Shown one piece after another: positions 19,827 through 29,829 of a stretch of 64,000 nucleotides of DNA; position 1 is the first letter of the stretch; each line of letters begins with the position of its first letter. The notes under the pieces were generated by a model. The model did no database searches, was not told the origin of the DNA, and worked only from the letters and a program-made list of their open reading frames with translations. Origin of the DNA: Sepioteuthis lessoniana (lineage: Eukaryota > Mollusca > Cephalopoda > Myopsida > Loliginidae); assembly GCA_963585895.1 (NCBI GenBank), contig OY757921.1:84063439-84127438 (forward strand). Direction: 5' to 3'. The position numbers and the translations under genes were made by a program.

Positions 19827-19849
19827 ATTGAAGAGCGAGAGGAAGAATA

Positions 19850-19851
<2 letters not shown>

Positions 19852-19919
<68 letters not shown>

Positions 19920-20055
19920 GCAGAGAAGGATGAATATGACATGAAAGAAAGCGCAAGAAGACCTATCAGAGAAAGAGAGAGAGAGAGAGAGGCTGGGTGA
20001 GAAGAGAAGTAGAAAAGTTAATCCTGACATAAAAAGAAATCGCGAGAGGATCTAA

Positions 20056-20099
<44 letters not shown>

Positions 20100-20225
20100 C
20101 TGGGTGAGAAGAGAAGCAGAAAAGTATAATCATGGCATAAAAAGAAAAAAATCGCAAGAGGACCGAAAGGAGAGAGAGAGAGAGAGAGAATGAATGAAGG
20201 ATGAATATGACATGAAGACCAAACT
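19852..20225. repeat. (TA)n(GA)n plus minisatellite carrying (GA)n in each unit
   Basis: Three units of roughly 105-125 bp. Each has GGCTGGGTGAGAAGAGAAG, then AAAAGT, then GACATAAAAAGAAA or GGCATAAAAAGAAA, then CGC(A/G)AGAGGA and a (GA)n run of different length. Confidence 0.88.
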
Positions 20226-20284
20226 GAAGAAATAACAAGAGTGAAAAATAGATGAATAGAAGAGAAAAAGAACATATCTAAAAT

Positions 20285-20745
20285 TAAAATCATCGGTTCG
20301 TAATAGATTCATCCCAAGGTGACATCGGCTCTATCTCTCTATCTAATAAAACTGGCTGTCTGATTGGTTCCCGAGTTGTCCGGTCGACTCAGTGACTGTT
20401 TCCCGGTCCACCTGAAATGGATATTTCATGTAATCGGATCCTCGTCGCAGAGAGATGGAGAAAATGGTTCCGAAGTGCACTGCCTTTACTGGAAATTTCA
20501 GGAAAGTTGACAAAATCAGCTACTTAAGGAAATAAGATGGAGGTCTGTATTTGTGGCGATGAAGATTAACTAACCTGCTGGTTGGTTTTAAATCAGATGA
20601 CTCACGTTTCCCGCGCAAATTTCAGACGGGCAAAATAAGTGCAAGAAACAGAATGTAGTGAATCTGGACAATAAAAAGGACATAATCGAACATCGATTCT
20701 TGAAGCTGATAGTTTATTTATACAGTCATACAATTTGCCTTTCTT
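20285..20745. other. Unassigned unique sequence
   Basis: No open frame, repeat family or RNA recognised. Confidence 0.4.
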
Positions 20746-20752
20746 AATATTG

Positions 20753-21390
20753 CCCAGTCGGCTGTGGCTGTAGAGATTCTAGTAATGCTGGAGCTTTGGG
20801 AATGCGGAGTATCCTTTCATTGTCATCGTTCCCAGGTCCACTCTGGCCCGGAGTGGTAGCACCTGATAGGGTCCTATCTATGGGTCAAATAGAACTAAAC
20901 TCTGTACTTATACTAAACTGAATAATTTTAAATAGACCTGTTTTGATATTGAACTAAGTGCGGACAAAAACTGTATTATACTAATTAGAATTGTTTGACT
21001 AAATTGAATAGCTTGAAATAGAATTGATCGTGAAAATTAAGCTGTACTTTCACTTAAACTGCGTACTTACGCTAAACTAAATTGTTTGAAATGGAACTGC
21101 TTTTGTTATTGACACTGTACTTACGCTAAACTGAATTGTTTGAAATAGAACCGTTTTGATAATTAACTCTGTGTAAACAAAATCTGTACTTATATTAAAG
21201 TGAATTATTTGAATTAGAACTGTTTGATAAAGCTTGAAATAGAAATGTTTTTGACAATTAAACTATGTACTCATGCTAAACTGAATTGTTTGAAATAGAA
21301 CTGATTATTTGTATAAAAATTAATTTGGCATTAAATAACCTACAAAGGTTGATATGCCAAAAATCCTCAAACAACCAACTAAGCAACCTT
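20753..21390 (+). repeat. LT1 repeat with intact 5' end, internal deletion
   Basis: Starts TTGCCCAGTCGGCTGTGGCT, the standard LT 5' end, then jumps across about 110 bp to TCTAGTAATGCTGGAGCTTT. Multiple GCGTACTTACGCTAAACT units precede the hairpin (AACCTACAAAGGTT) and the tail CAACCAACTAAGCAACC. Confidence 0.9.
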
Positions 21391-21600
21391 TCTAGATTCT
21401 GGGTATGGCACTAAACTGCATCCGGTGGTGAGGCTCCAGTTCTGGAGCTCTGGGCAATGTAGAATAAGCCCTTTGCAGCTGTTACTTTCAGGTTCACAGA
21501 GACTCGTCGTGATAGTACCTTTTAGGGTCCCATCAATGGATCCAAGAAATCTGTTTAATCATTATTGGTGTTGGATAGGAATACTTGAAACCAGTTCATG
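21391..21600 (+). repeat. LT2-like repeat, truncated
   Basis: GGTATGGCACTAAACTGCAT, CTCCAGTTCTGGAGCTCT, GTACCTTTTAGGGTCCCATC and GATCCAAGAAATCTG. It lies directly after LT1 in the same orientation. Confidence 0.75.
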
Positions 21601-21654
21601 CTATTCTTAAAATGCTTTACTTTTGTAATTCATTTATCGAAAATAAAAAAAAAA

Positions 21655-21875
21655 CGTTTTCTTCTTTGTTATTCTCCATCCTCGCACAGAATCTCTTCTT
21701 TCTCCTCCTTCTCTTTCCCACGCTCATTTAATTTCTCTCTCTCTCTCTCTCTTTCATTCTTTCTCTATCTCTGTCTGTCTGTCTCATATATATATATAGA
21801 GAGAGAAAGCGTATTTCCATGGTTCACTCGAACTTGAAGAAATTTGATCTATCTATCTATCTATCTATCTATCAT
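21655..21875. repeat. Pyrimidine-rich stretch with (CT)n, (TA)n and (CTAT)n
   Basis: Short microsatellites in a row, ending in (CTAT)n at 21843-21873. Confidence 0.85.
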
Positions 21876-22081
21876 TTACTGAATATCAAAAGCTTACATT
21901 GAGGGTGAGATAGTTTCATATTTCTAATTGTAGCCACAGGTCAGTGTTCGGGTCAAGCAAATAAGGCATACTTTCAAATACTTATGTTCATAGCAGGCAT
22001 ATTTAGCTCACTTAGAATATTGGCGCCACACAGTCTTTTTTGTTAGATTTCGTCTATTTCTTTGACCTCGTGTCGTACAAA

Positions 22082-22616
22082 TGTAATACAGTGGCCGAGG
22101 GATTTCGTTTTATGCATTTGGGTTTAGTTAGGCTGAGAACCTTTCGGCTCAGTGCATGGGTTACTTAGGTGTAACATTAACACAGGTGTTCACGCGCATG
22201 GGCGGGCGGAGCGGACGTGTCACTCAGAGATGTCACAATAGCCCAGATGGGAAACAGGGTTACAGAGTGCTGGTGACGTCACGCACCGGAAGCACGCGGA
22301 GGATTTTGGGAGATTTTAAAAAAGTCAGTTAGTGGAGTTGACAACTGGACACCGAACAAGGAGGGTTGACTTTCGCTTGCTCGCTCGCGGAGGCCTTGGG
22401 CAGGTGGGGGGGTGCAGATGAAAAAGCCAGAATAGAAAGAATGTGTATCTCTCTCCTTATGTCGAAAAATCTTTAAACTCAAAGGTAATAAAAAGTTCCT
22501 ACCTGAACGGAGAAGTCGTAAGTGTTTTTCGTGTTTCGAGATTCCTATGTTCTATGTTATATATATATGAACATTATATGTCCATTTCACACATAGCCGT
22601 ATCTGGCTATGGTACA
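22082..22616. mobile_element. Solo LTR-like element, copy 1
   Basis: 535-bp GC-richer unit beginning TGTAAT and ending GGTACA. It is flanked by the 4-bp repeat CAAA on each side (22078-22081 and 22617-22620). A related unit lies at 52649-53199. TG...CA ends plus a short target repeat fit a solo LTR. No internal coding region is present in the window. A TGACGTCA palindrome (22274-22281) is kept in both copies. Direction and family (Gypsy, Copia or other) cannot be told. Confidence 0.78.
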
Positions 22617-22624
22617 CAAAGCTA

Positions 22625-23020
22625 TGTTTCGTAGTTAAGATCTTTTTAGCTATCTTGAAATGTCTAAAAAAAAATTTTTTTTTTCACTGCACAGATCAAT
22701 GATTAGCAAGTAAAATTGGTCATCATTGTTGATGCGATTTCCTCTCAAAAATAATCGTTTTCTAAGTTAGCGGAACGAAACATAAGTTGTTTTTTTAAGA
22801 GGCACTTATCTACACTTTTGTTTAGCGGCCATTTTCGTTGTCTAGAATTTTGAGAAGAGCCATTCACATTCCAATTTTTGTTTGGACTGTTGAACTCCTA
22901 CGTATTCTCGGTGGTATTAACACTTTTCGAACGCCTCATTTATCACCGTTCGTTAGATTCATAATTTATAAGAATCGATGAAGGAAATAGGGACTGATTT
23001 ACCAATAGAATGTCTAGGAT
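22625..23020. other. Unassigned unique sequence
   Basis: AT-rich, no supportable feature. Confidence 0.4.
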
Positions 23021-23023
23021 GAC

Positions 23024-23400
23024 TGATTGATAATTTTAACGGCATGTCAACCTGGCTAGGATAATTGTATGACTTGAGGTTTGAGAATCAAGTTCATTGT
23101 ACATTCAGATTTGCATTTTTGTGTAATTATTTCTTAAGAGTGTTTTTTTTTTACACACGGAACTATTGAATACAAACAAGTTTTAAAACAAATCTATTTG
23201 ACCCATATATGATGCTTCAACAGCTAATATCACTGAAGTCACAGTGAATCTGGGAGTAACGGTAATGAGGAGTACAACTAAATCTCCAAAACTTGAGCCT
23301 CACCATCAGTTGTAGTTTAGTGTCATACCAAGGTGGGGAGGAGTCTTACCCCTTTGCAGGGAATATAAATGGCATAATCTAAGCCTGATTGCCCGGGCTT
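23024..23400 (-). repeat. LT2 repeat
   Basis: The hairpin TTTTAACGGCATGTCAACC and the TTCATTGTACATTCAGATTT stretch are followed by LT blocks GACCCATATATGATGC and TCACCATCAGTTGTAGTTTA. It ends near GCCTGATTGCCCGGGC. Confidence 0.82.
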
Positions 23401-23684
23401 TGTTCAGACAGCTATACTAGCAACTACTTTTTCTTGTCATTTTCTGAATGCTTCTTCCTTTCTTTCCATTTGTCTAAATGAAGAAAACCTTGAGCGAGTA
23501 GATTTATATCTACATGGCTTACGTACTTGACCAACACAACGATATATGTCGTCTCTTTCAATTTCCTTACTTTCCAGCGATAATCCTTGTCTAATATTTT
23601 GACCTCATCTGAGAGAGATTGAACACGCTTCTTGTAGTTGGTCTACTGTGACTAAAACGGTAATAAAATTTACCGAATTACATA

Positions 23685-23945
23685 TTCACCCGACCCTTCC
23701 GCTACGGACTGGGTGTGACTCAAAATCAATCTTTAAGCGGAGCAAAGTTGTTTTAGATTTAGAGTTTTCCTTCTCGTAGACTGGTTGCCCAAGAACCTTG
23801 TCTGTCCTTTTATTTACCCATAGGTGGGTAGTGGAAAGATAAGGATCCATAGCTTTCTGAGGGGCTTAAGCGCCAAGAGAGATACAAACAGTCTCGTTGA
23901 GGATTTGAATCCGATTCCTTGATTCCATTTCTGTTATTTTAAGTG
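23685..23945 (-). repeat. SINE-B, old diverged copy
   Basis: CACCCGACCCTTCCGCTACG, TTTAAGCGGAG, GAGTTTTCCTTCTCGTAGAC and TTTACCCATAGGTGGG remain, with many substitutions throughout. The tRNA-like head is barely recognisable. Confidence 0.8.
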
Positions 23946-24083
23946 TGATTTACCTCAATAGCTCGATTAATAGAATTCGGTTCCATCTTGATGTTTATTG
24001 ATTGTAGGTTATTATCCATATCAGCAACCAAAGTGAACAATATTCCAGTAACTAGTTGGTAATATAAAAATTAACGATAATTC

Positions 24084-24086
<3 letters not shown>

Positions 24087-24118
<32 letters not shown>
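24087..24118. repeat. (TA)n microsatellite
   Basis: Perfect dinucleotide run; the flanks 23946-24300 are otherwise featureless. Confidence 0.95.
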
Positions 24119-24119
<1 letters not shown>

Positions 24120-24329
24120 CATCTCAATTAGAGAGTATTAGAATAATAGTTGATTTATACATATTAATTTCATCTGAAATAGAGTATATTAGGATATCGA
24201 AAAAATAAATCATTTAGCATTACAGTTCTCTCGCAACCGATTATCTGAATACCATTAGAGTAAAAATTTTATGATTCACTTAATATACACAAAAAAGGAA
24301 TTTCAGTAAAATGAAGGTTCTGAAATGTT

Positions 24330-24534
24330 GTAATCATAGGGGAAATTCGATGGAAAAAAAAAAAAATTCACTGTAATAAAAATACAATCTAAGGTAGTAA
24401 GTAACCACAATTTTGCATATGTACAAGCAAAAATATATGGAATTTACCGGGAAAATATATTCAGTGTAATAAAAAAAATACTCTAGGAGAGAAGTAAGAA
24501 AGGTATTTTTTGATCAAAATCTAGAAGAAGTGCA

Positions 24535-24616
<82 letters not shown>

Positions 24617-24984
24617 TTGCAGAAGTACCTGGTATTCATCGGGAAAATATATTCAGTGCAAAAAAAGTAGAATACGCTTCGAGAGAGGAAAGAAAGTTAT
24701 TTTTTAACTCAAATTTTGGAAGAGGTAACTTCAATATCTTATATATATATATATATATATACTAATTCAAGTACTTGGCATTCATCAGGAAAAATACATT
24801 CCATGTCATAAAAATTACAATCCGAGAAAGGAAAGACAAGCATTTTTAAAATCAAAATCAGGAATAAATTTCTGCAACATATATACTAGTAGAAGTACCT
24901 GGCATTCATCGGGAAAATATATTGAGTAAAATCTTCGTTAAGTAAAAAAGGCATTTTTAAAGTCTAGCACTAGAAGAAGCAACT

Positions 24985-25050
<66 letters not shown>

Positions 25051-25285
25051 CTTGCAGAATTGCTCGGCATTCATCGGGGAAAAATACATTTCGTGTCATA
25101 AAAAGTACAATCCGAGTAAGACAGGAAAATATATTCAATGTGATAAAATAAAAATGCAATCTGAGCGAGTCAAGAAAGGTGTTTTAAAAATCAGACACTA
25201 GAAGTAACTGCAACATTATATCTATATATATATATATATACAAAAGTAAGAGTACCCAGCAATTATCGGGAAAATTGTCTGAAAT
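24330..25285. repeat. Tandem array with a microsatellite in each unit
   Basis: About six imperfect units of roughly 150-190 bp: AAGTACCTGGCATTCATCGG, GAAAATATATTCAGTGTAAT, ACAATCCGAG-like text, GAAAGGCATTTTTAAAATCA, CTAGAAGAAG, then a (CA)n and/or (TA)n run of variable length (24535-24615, 24738, 24985-25050, 25215). The microsatellite is part of the repeating unit. Confidence 0.88.
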
Positions 25286-25439
25286 AAAACGTTTTGAATG
25301 ACGAATTCTGATAAAAATCTCAATAAGATCTCATGAATACAGAAATGTGAAGTTTACCTAAATATTCAAGAAGGATTTTAAACTTTATTATCAAATTTGA
25401 TTAGTTTTTGAGAGCCTCTTTGTATATAATATTTCTTTT

Positions 25440-25870
25440 TCTTTTTTTTCAAGTAGAGTGTTTTTTTTTTTTTGCCACTCATGGATGACCATGTGAAAAA
25501 CAGATTGGACTGCATAATTAGGGGGCGGTTTTTTCCGGAATCTGAGGTCCCATATATTTAAGAGAGCAGTTAGGAGTAAGGGCAGTGGATATTCGAATCA
25601 AGGTGAGTAAACAGTCGTCGGCTATTAGGAACGTTAGCAGTTCTTGAAAGAGTAAGCATTTGAGTGTTAGAACGAGGAGAAAACCGACCAGCGCGAAAAC
25701 CCATCTCGCGCCGTTTCGCCCACAACGAGTATTTAATAAAAACGATAAGAAGTGTGTATCCTGTAATTCATTTTGTTTTTTTCTTTGTGAAACTTACTCT
25801 TGGCTTATACAGTTTCCACACAAAGTTCCTGGTGACTAATTTTTTCTTTAAAAAACAAACAACATGGAAT
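25440..25870. other. Unassigned block with promoter-like features
   Basis: Contains GGGGGCGG (25521), then CATATATTTAAGAGAGCAG (about 25551, TATA-like), a GC-rich stretch ACCGACCAGCGCGAAAACCC and AATAAAA (25734). TATA then AATAAA about 180 bp apart suits either a small promoter region or a fragment of a retroelement terminal region. I cannot decide between these. Confidence 0.35.
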
Positions 25871-25874
25871 TGAG

Positions 25875-26235
25875 GATGTTCAGCAGGCGAGAATGAGCGG
25901 TCCGCAGGGATACTGCCACACTTTGGTGAATGTGAATTACCCTTTCATTGCTATTACACCCAGATCCACTCCGACCCGGGTTGGTAGTATCTGTTAGGGT
26001 CCCATCTTTGGGTCAAATATAAATATTCGATCATTTTAAAACTTGAAACTGTTGTTAAATTGAATTGTTAATACTACATAGAAATACTTGAAACAACTGA
26101 ACCGTGTAAATGAAGGGACAATGTTGGATAGAATAATTAGTGTTACATAAATTCTGGAAACGATTTAACTGCGTACAAGCTGATGAGCTCTGGCTTATTT
26201 AGAAATTATCTAACCTACAAACTATTTCATTTACA
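25875..26235 (+). repeat. LT3 repeat, diverged
   Basis: TTACCCTTTCATTGCTATTA, CACCCAGATCCACTC, GGTCCCATCTTTGGGTCAAA, then 66-bp-type units (CATAGAAATACTTGAAAC, AATTAGTGTTACATAAATTC). Confidence 0.75.
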
Positions 26236-26257
26236 AATCATATATATATATATATAT

Positions 26258-26487
26258 AGTGACAAAATTATTTCGTGTGTCAGGAATTAACCTACTACAG
26301 TTTCACCTAAGCGGCTCATCAGGGTACCTAATCCTGACTAACAAAGCATGGAGAAAAACCTATTTTTATAATAAAAATAAAATAGGTTTTTCCTTATGCT
26401 TTGTTAGTCAGGATGAGGTACCCTAATGAGCCGCTTAGGCGAAACTGTTGTAGGTTAGTTCCTGACTCACGAAATAATTTTGTCACT
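26258..26487. repeat. Near-perfect palindrome with two hammerhead-like cores
   Basis: Arms of about 110 bp (26258-26370 and 26378-26487) match with few mismatches around a loop of about 10 nt, next to a (TA)n run. Each arm holds a hammerhead-like core, on opposite strands: CTGATGA-GCCGCTTAGGT-GAAA in arm 1 (minus), CTAATGA-GCCGCTTAGGC-GAAA in arm 2 (plus). Confidence 0.93.
26279..26338 (-). ncRNA. Hammerhead ribozyme-like motif in arm 1
   Basis: Minus-strand layout. Stem I is GTCAGG...CC pairing with GG...CCTGAC, with internal loops between. CTGATGA is at 26322-26316. Stem II is GCC-GCTTA-GGT (26315-26305). GAAA is at 26304-26301. A minimal stem III CT-GT-AG is followed by TA, so GTA would be the cleavage triplet. 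All conserved core bases are present. The short stem III and looped stem I match ribozymes reported from Penelope-like elements and animal retrozymes. Activity is inferred only. Confidence 0.6.
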
Positions 26488-26773
26488 ATTTTGCTCTACT
26501 TCGTATTGAGCACTTTTTTGCACTTGTAGCTTAGCAGCATTTACGGTGTTTTTTTTTTTTCTTTTGACCAATCAATTGCGCATCTGTTGATTTTTTTCAA
26601 TTGGTGTGACAACGTTGGCATTTTCTTTTTTTTTTCTTCCCAATATAAATAATTTTCCCCCTAGACAGTGATTTGTTGTATATTTTTATCTTCGAATTAC
26701 TTGCATTTTTTTTCCCCTTACCATAAGTGCTAATATTCAATAAGTTATTTACTTATATATATATATATATACA

Positions 26774-26971
26774 TATTTACCAACCCCTCCGCTCGGGCAG
26801 GATATGACACAAGGTCAATTTTAAGCGGAGTTTAACAGGTTTCAATTCAGAGTTTTCCTTCTCCTAGACTAGTTGCCTCACCAAGGCTTAAGAACCTAGT
26901 CTGCCCTACTATTTACCCATAGCTGGAGGGAGAATAATTGGATTCATACCTTTCCCAAGGGTATTAGTGCA
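26774..26971 (-). repeat. SINE-B, head missing
   Basis: Tail and body are well preserved (AACCCCTCCGCTCGGGCAGG to CCCAAGGGTATTAGTGC). The tRNA-like head is replaced by (TA)n(CA)n(TA)n at 26972-27030. 5'-truncated insertion or a microsatellite-linked deletion. Confidence 0.9.
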
Positions 26972-26983
26972 ATATATATATAT

Positions 26984-27029
<46 letters not shown>

Positions 27030-27033
<4 letters not shown>

Positions 27034-27197
27034 CTCCAAATAGTTTTGACGGTAGATGCAATTTGTGCTTGGAAGAGAAAATACATATTTTAATACATAA
27101 ATGGCCCGATAAGTTATTAAATAAGAGGAGTGAATTAATAGCTAGATGTAGACATAAGACTAAATTTAAACTATTGACAAGAAATTTTAAAACATAG
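27030..27197 (+). pseudogene. Penelope-like element C-terminus (fragment)
   Basis: One open frame reads NSFDGRCNLCLEEKIHILIH, KWPDKLLNKRSELIARCRHK, TKFKLLTRNFKT and stop. The pattern C-x2-C-L-x-E-K-x-x-I...L-L-N-K-R-S-E-L...C-R-H-x-x-K-F is the typical end of Penelope-like proteins, after the reverse transcriptase and GIY-YIG endonuclease. Only this last part is present, and a microsatellite marks the upstream break. The frame runs cleanly to a stop, so the fragment is not badly decayed. No reverse transcriptase domain is visible nearby. Confidence 0.75.
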
Positions 27198-27640
27198 AAA
27201 TAAATAGTGAAACCGGAAAAAAAACGTATCCAATATACACACTAGGAAAAAATAGGTAGCTAAAGAAATGGTATCGAAATTAATATAAGCATTAATATTT
27301 CTCTTAAAAGTTCATTATCGAACTTAACATGAAAAGAAAACAAATTAAACAAATAAATAAAAAAGTTAAATTACCGTAATTATAACTGACGAAATTTGAA
27401 AATAAAATAAATAGGTAAAAAAACAGAAATTCAATAAAACGAAGAGGTAACTCCTTAATCTCTTCCGCCCCTCTGCCCTACGTGTCTAGTCTGTTTTATT
27501 TATCCATTGGATCTGAAGAAGTCCTGTTATATTTTTCTTCGTGTTTTTGGTTTACACCAGAAACTGAAAAACAGGATGGAAATAAATTTATAATTCTAAA
27601 TTAACCGGTCTTTGTTTTTTTTCTAAAAGAAAAGATATAT
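27198..27640 (+). mobile_element. Penelope-like element 3' region
   Basis: Follows the stop codon. It includes GATCTGAAGAAGTCCTGTTA, TTCTTCGTG and ACAGGATGGAAATAAATTTA with an AATAAA signal. The same text makes up the arms of the foldback at 31561-31907. (TA)n closes it at 27632-27650. Confidence 0.65.
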
Positions 27641-27649
27641 ATATATATG

Positions 27650-27725
27650 TATATAAGCAGGATTTGTCATCAAATAACGTTCAAGGGTTGCTATGCCATT
27701 AAACCAAACCAACCAACTAACCACG
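27650..27725 (+). repeat. LT1 3' end, 5'-truncated
   Basis: Hairpin remnant AATAACGTTCAAGGGTTGCT, then ATGCCATTAAACCAAACCAA and CCAACTAACC. Confidence 0.8.
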
Positions 27726-27992
27726 TAAATTATATAGGGTCTCTATACGTGCTTATCTGTCTTCTGTTTGATTGAATTTCTGTCTACACAACGTCTTCGT
27801 GTGATTAGTCCAACTTACTGCAATGTTGGACATTTCCTTGGCGGATGCTCGAGGCTACTTAGCCTTTTGATACGATCAAAATTTGATTTCATGTAATGGA
27901 AAGTTAGCATTTAATTAATGCTTCCTTTAATTATCGTTCACGCTACCACTATTATATGGGCCCTTATTCAACTGTTCTATGTTGATAGTTTA

Positions 27993-28241
27993 CCGGGCCA
28001 TTGGCTCAATGACTAGAGTGTTCGTCAATGGTCCGGGAGACAGGGGTTCAATCCCAGGTCGAGACATACCAAAGACTCAAAAAATGCGACTTGATACCAC
28101 CTTGCTTAAAATTTAGCATTATAAGGCGTGGATCAAGGGTAAAGTGGAGCAATCCAGAGAATGGAGTAGCGCTCTCCCTTCTACCTCGGTGTAGTAACTA
28201 TTGAAAAGGGAGCCTTCGGGTTACCCTCGACTAAGGTCCCA
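27993..28241 (+). repeat. SINE-E full-length copy
   Basis: Plus strand: A-box-like TTGGCTCAATGACTAGAGTG, B-box-like GGGGTTCAATCCCAGG, body CATACCAAAGACTCAAAAAA, and tail CCTTCGGGTTACCCTCGACT. Confidence 0.9.
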
Positions 28242-28484
28242 GCTTTATGTTTGTAGTCGCCATTCTACGGTCGGTCAGCTCCCATCTCCTCTCCTCGCTT
28301 TACTTTTCTGATCGGCCATCTTGTTGCTTAGTTCACTCTGTCCACTTCTTCGTGTTGCCATTCTTATTCGTTGATGAGGAACTATAACGCTATCATAACT
28401 TCATGAGCACATTTTACGTTTTACAAATTGGCGTCTTTTAATCATTACCGACTTGGCTTAACGGGGGACTAAACGATAACAGCG
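28242..28484. other. No recognisable feature (also 27725-27990)
   Basis: Unique sequence; nothing supportable. Confidence 0.4.
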
Positions 28485-28722
28485 AGGGTTGATTCTCCGT
28501 GGGCTAAAGTGTTGGTTTGCAGCCGCGAAGTAAGCGCGTTCGAACTCCAGTCGCGCTATTAAGTTCACTTTCGAACGAATACCGTTGGGAAAGCTATTAA
28601 CCTCAACCTTATCCCCTTCAGCTATGGGTTAAATAGCATCACTCCCGTTCTATTTCGAGAATGGCTTTGGCATTAAGTAATACAGAAAGGTTGATGTGCA
28701 ATTAAAAAAACAAAAACAAAAC
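28485..28722 (+). repeat. SINE-A copy, diverged
   Basis: B-box-like CGTTCGAACTCC, TTAAGTTCACTTTCGAACGA, middle AATACCGTTGGGAAAG, and tail GGCATTAAGTAATACAGAAA, then GGTTGATGTGC. Confidence 0.87.
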
Positions 28723-28724
28723 GA

Positions 28725-29290
28725 AATGAAAAGAGCGGAGATGGGGCGTTTCGACCGCTCAGGTCAGATGTTTCTCATTAACTAACTTATTTTCAATTCC
28801 GGAAGCGTTTTAGTCACTTGACTGAAATCTTCCAATAAAAGCCATGGTCTCAGATTGACTTCGAGTTGAACGGCCGTCAATTAAACTGGCTGACGACTCA
28901 GGACCCAATTCGAATGCTACACTACCAGTCAAAAATAGATCACACAGAAAGATTATGTATCACTGCTTCTTTCCGATTAAGGATCACACTATCGATATAG
29001 AGCGTAAGAAAGGACAAAATTCAAATTAGGTTGCGTGCAGAGATTATTAACTTAGTTGGACTTGAGACCAATGTTTGGTTACTGACCCTGAAATAGTTAA
29101 AAGTGCCTTATGACACGTTTGTTTATTACCATTAACGCATACCTTTTAGGATAGGGGTTTGAATTAAAAAGTGTTTAATGGTTTTTGACTTGATTTGGGC
29201 GCGAGAGATTATCGGGATTATCAGATAAAAGAAGTTTAACTAATCTGCTTTGTTGTGATAATATGGTGACTTGATATCCATCACCAAATG
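28725..29290. other. Unassigned unique sequence
   Basis: No supportable feature. Confidence 0.4.
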
Positions 29291-29299
29291 AAACCTCAG

Positions 29300-29520
29300 A
29301 TTACACTTACTCAGTCGGTGAGGATTAGAATAAGCAGTCAGTATTCCTGGAAAGGGGTAAGTCTAACAAAGAGGAGTACTGGGCTCGATACTAAGCCACA
29401 TCAGTTTTGGAGGCTTTAGTTCTGTAACTGGAGTATCCTTAATGTGATTTTCCTAAGTTTTCTCTGACCTAGAGTTCTATTACCTATTAGTGTTCTCTTT
29501 TAGGAGACAAATAGATCTAT
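29300..29520 (+). repeat. LT2-like repeat, old
   Basis: CTCAGTCGGTGAGGATTAGA, AAGGGGTAAGTC, GGAGGCTTTAGTTCTG and GACAAATAGATCTATTTA correspond in order to LT blocks. Confidence 0.6.
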
Positions 29521-29524
29521 TTAT

Positions 29525-29529
<5 letters not shown>

Positions 29530-29559
<30 letters not shown>

Positions 29560-29760
29560 GAAAATACAAGTATGAAAAGTTGTATAAAACATATTTAGTG
29601 TTATTACTACAGCATAGAAAGTTTGAAACTAAAAATATTAAAATCATTTTCCCGGTGTTTCGTTACTCTAGGTTTCATAATCGTCAGATCTATCTATATA
29701 TATATATATATATATATATATCAGTCTGTTTATATGTATTTACTTACTATAATCGTAAGT

Positions 29761-29786
<26 letters not shown>
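29530..29786. repeat. Three (TA)n runs with a hammerhead-like core between
   Basis: (TA)n at 29530-29555, 29697-29720 and 29762-29786. On the minus strand at about 29678-29650 lies CTGACGA, then TTAT...GTAAC, then GAAAC. This is hammerhead-core-like but has a variant CTGACGA and no clear cleavage triplet. Confidence 0.6.
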
Positions 29787-29791
<5 letters not shown>

Positions 29792-29829
29792 TGTAGCAGA
29801 AAGAATTTCGTATTTTTGTTTGTCGCGTT

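Noticed and set aside
27510-27580. CTGAAGA...GAAAC in the Penelope 3' region as a ribozyme
   Set aside because: The intervening sequence does not form stem II and the spacing is too great; only sequence similarity to the foldback arms is supported.
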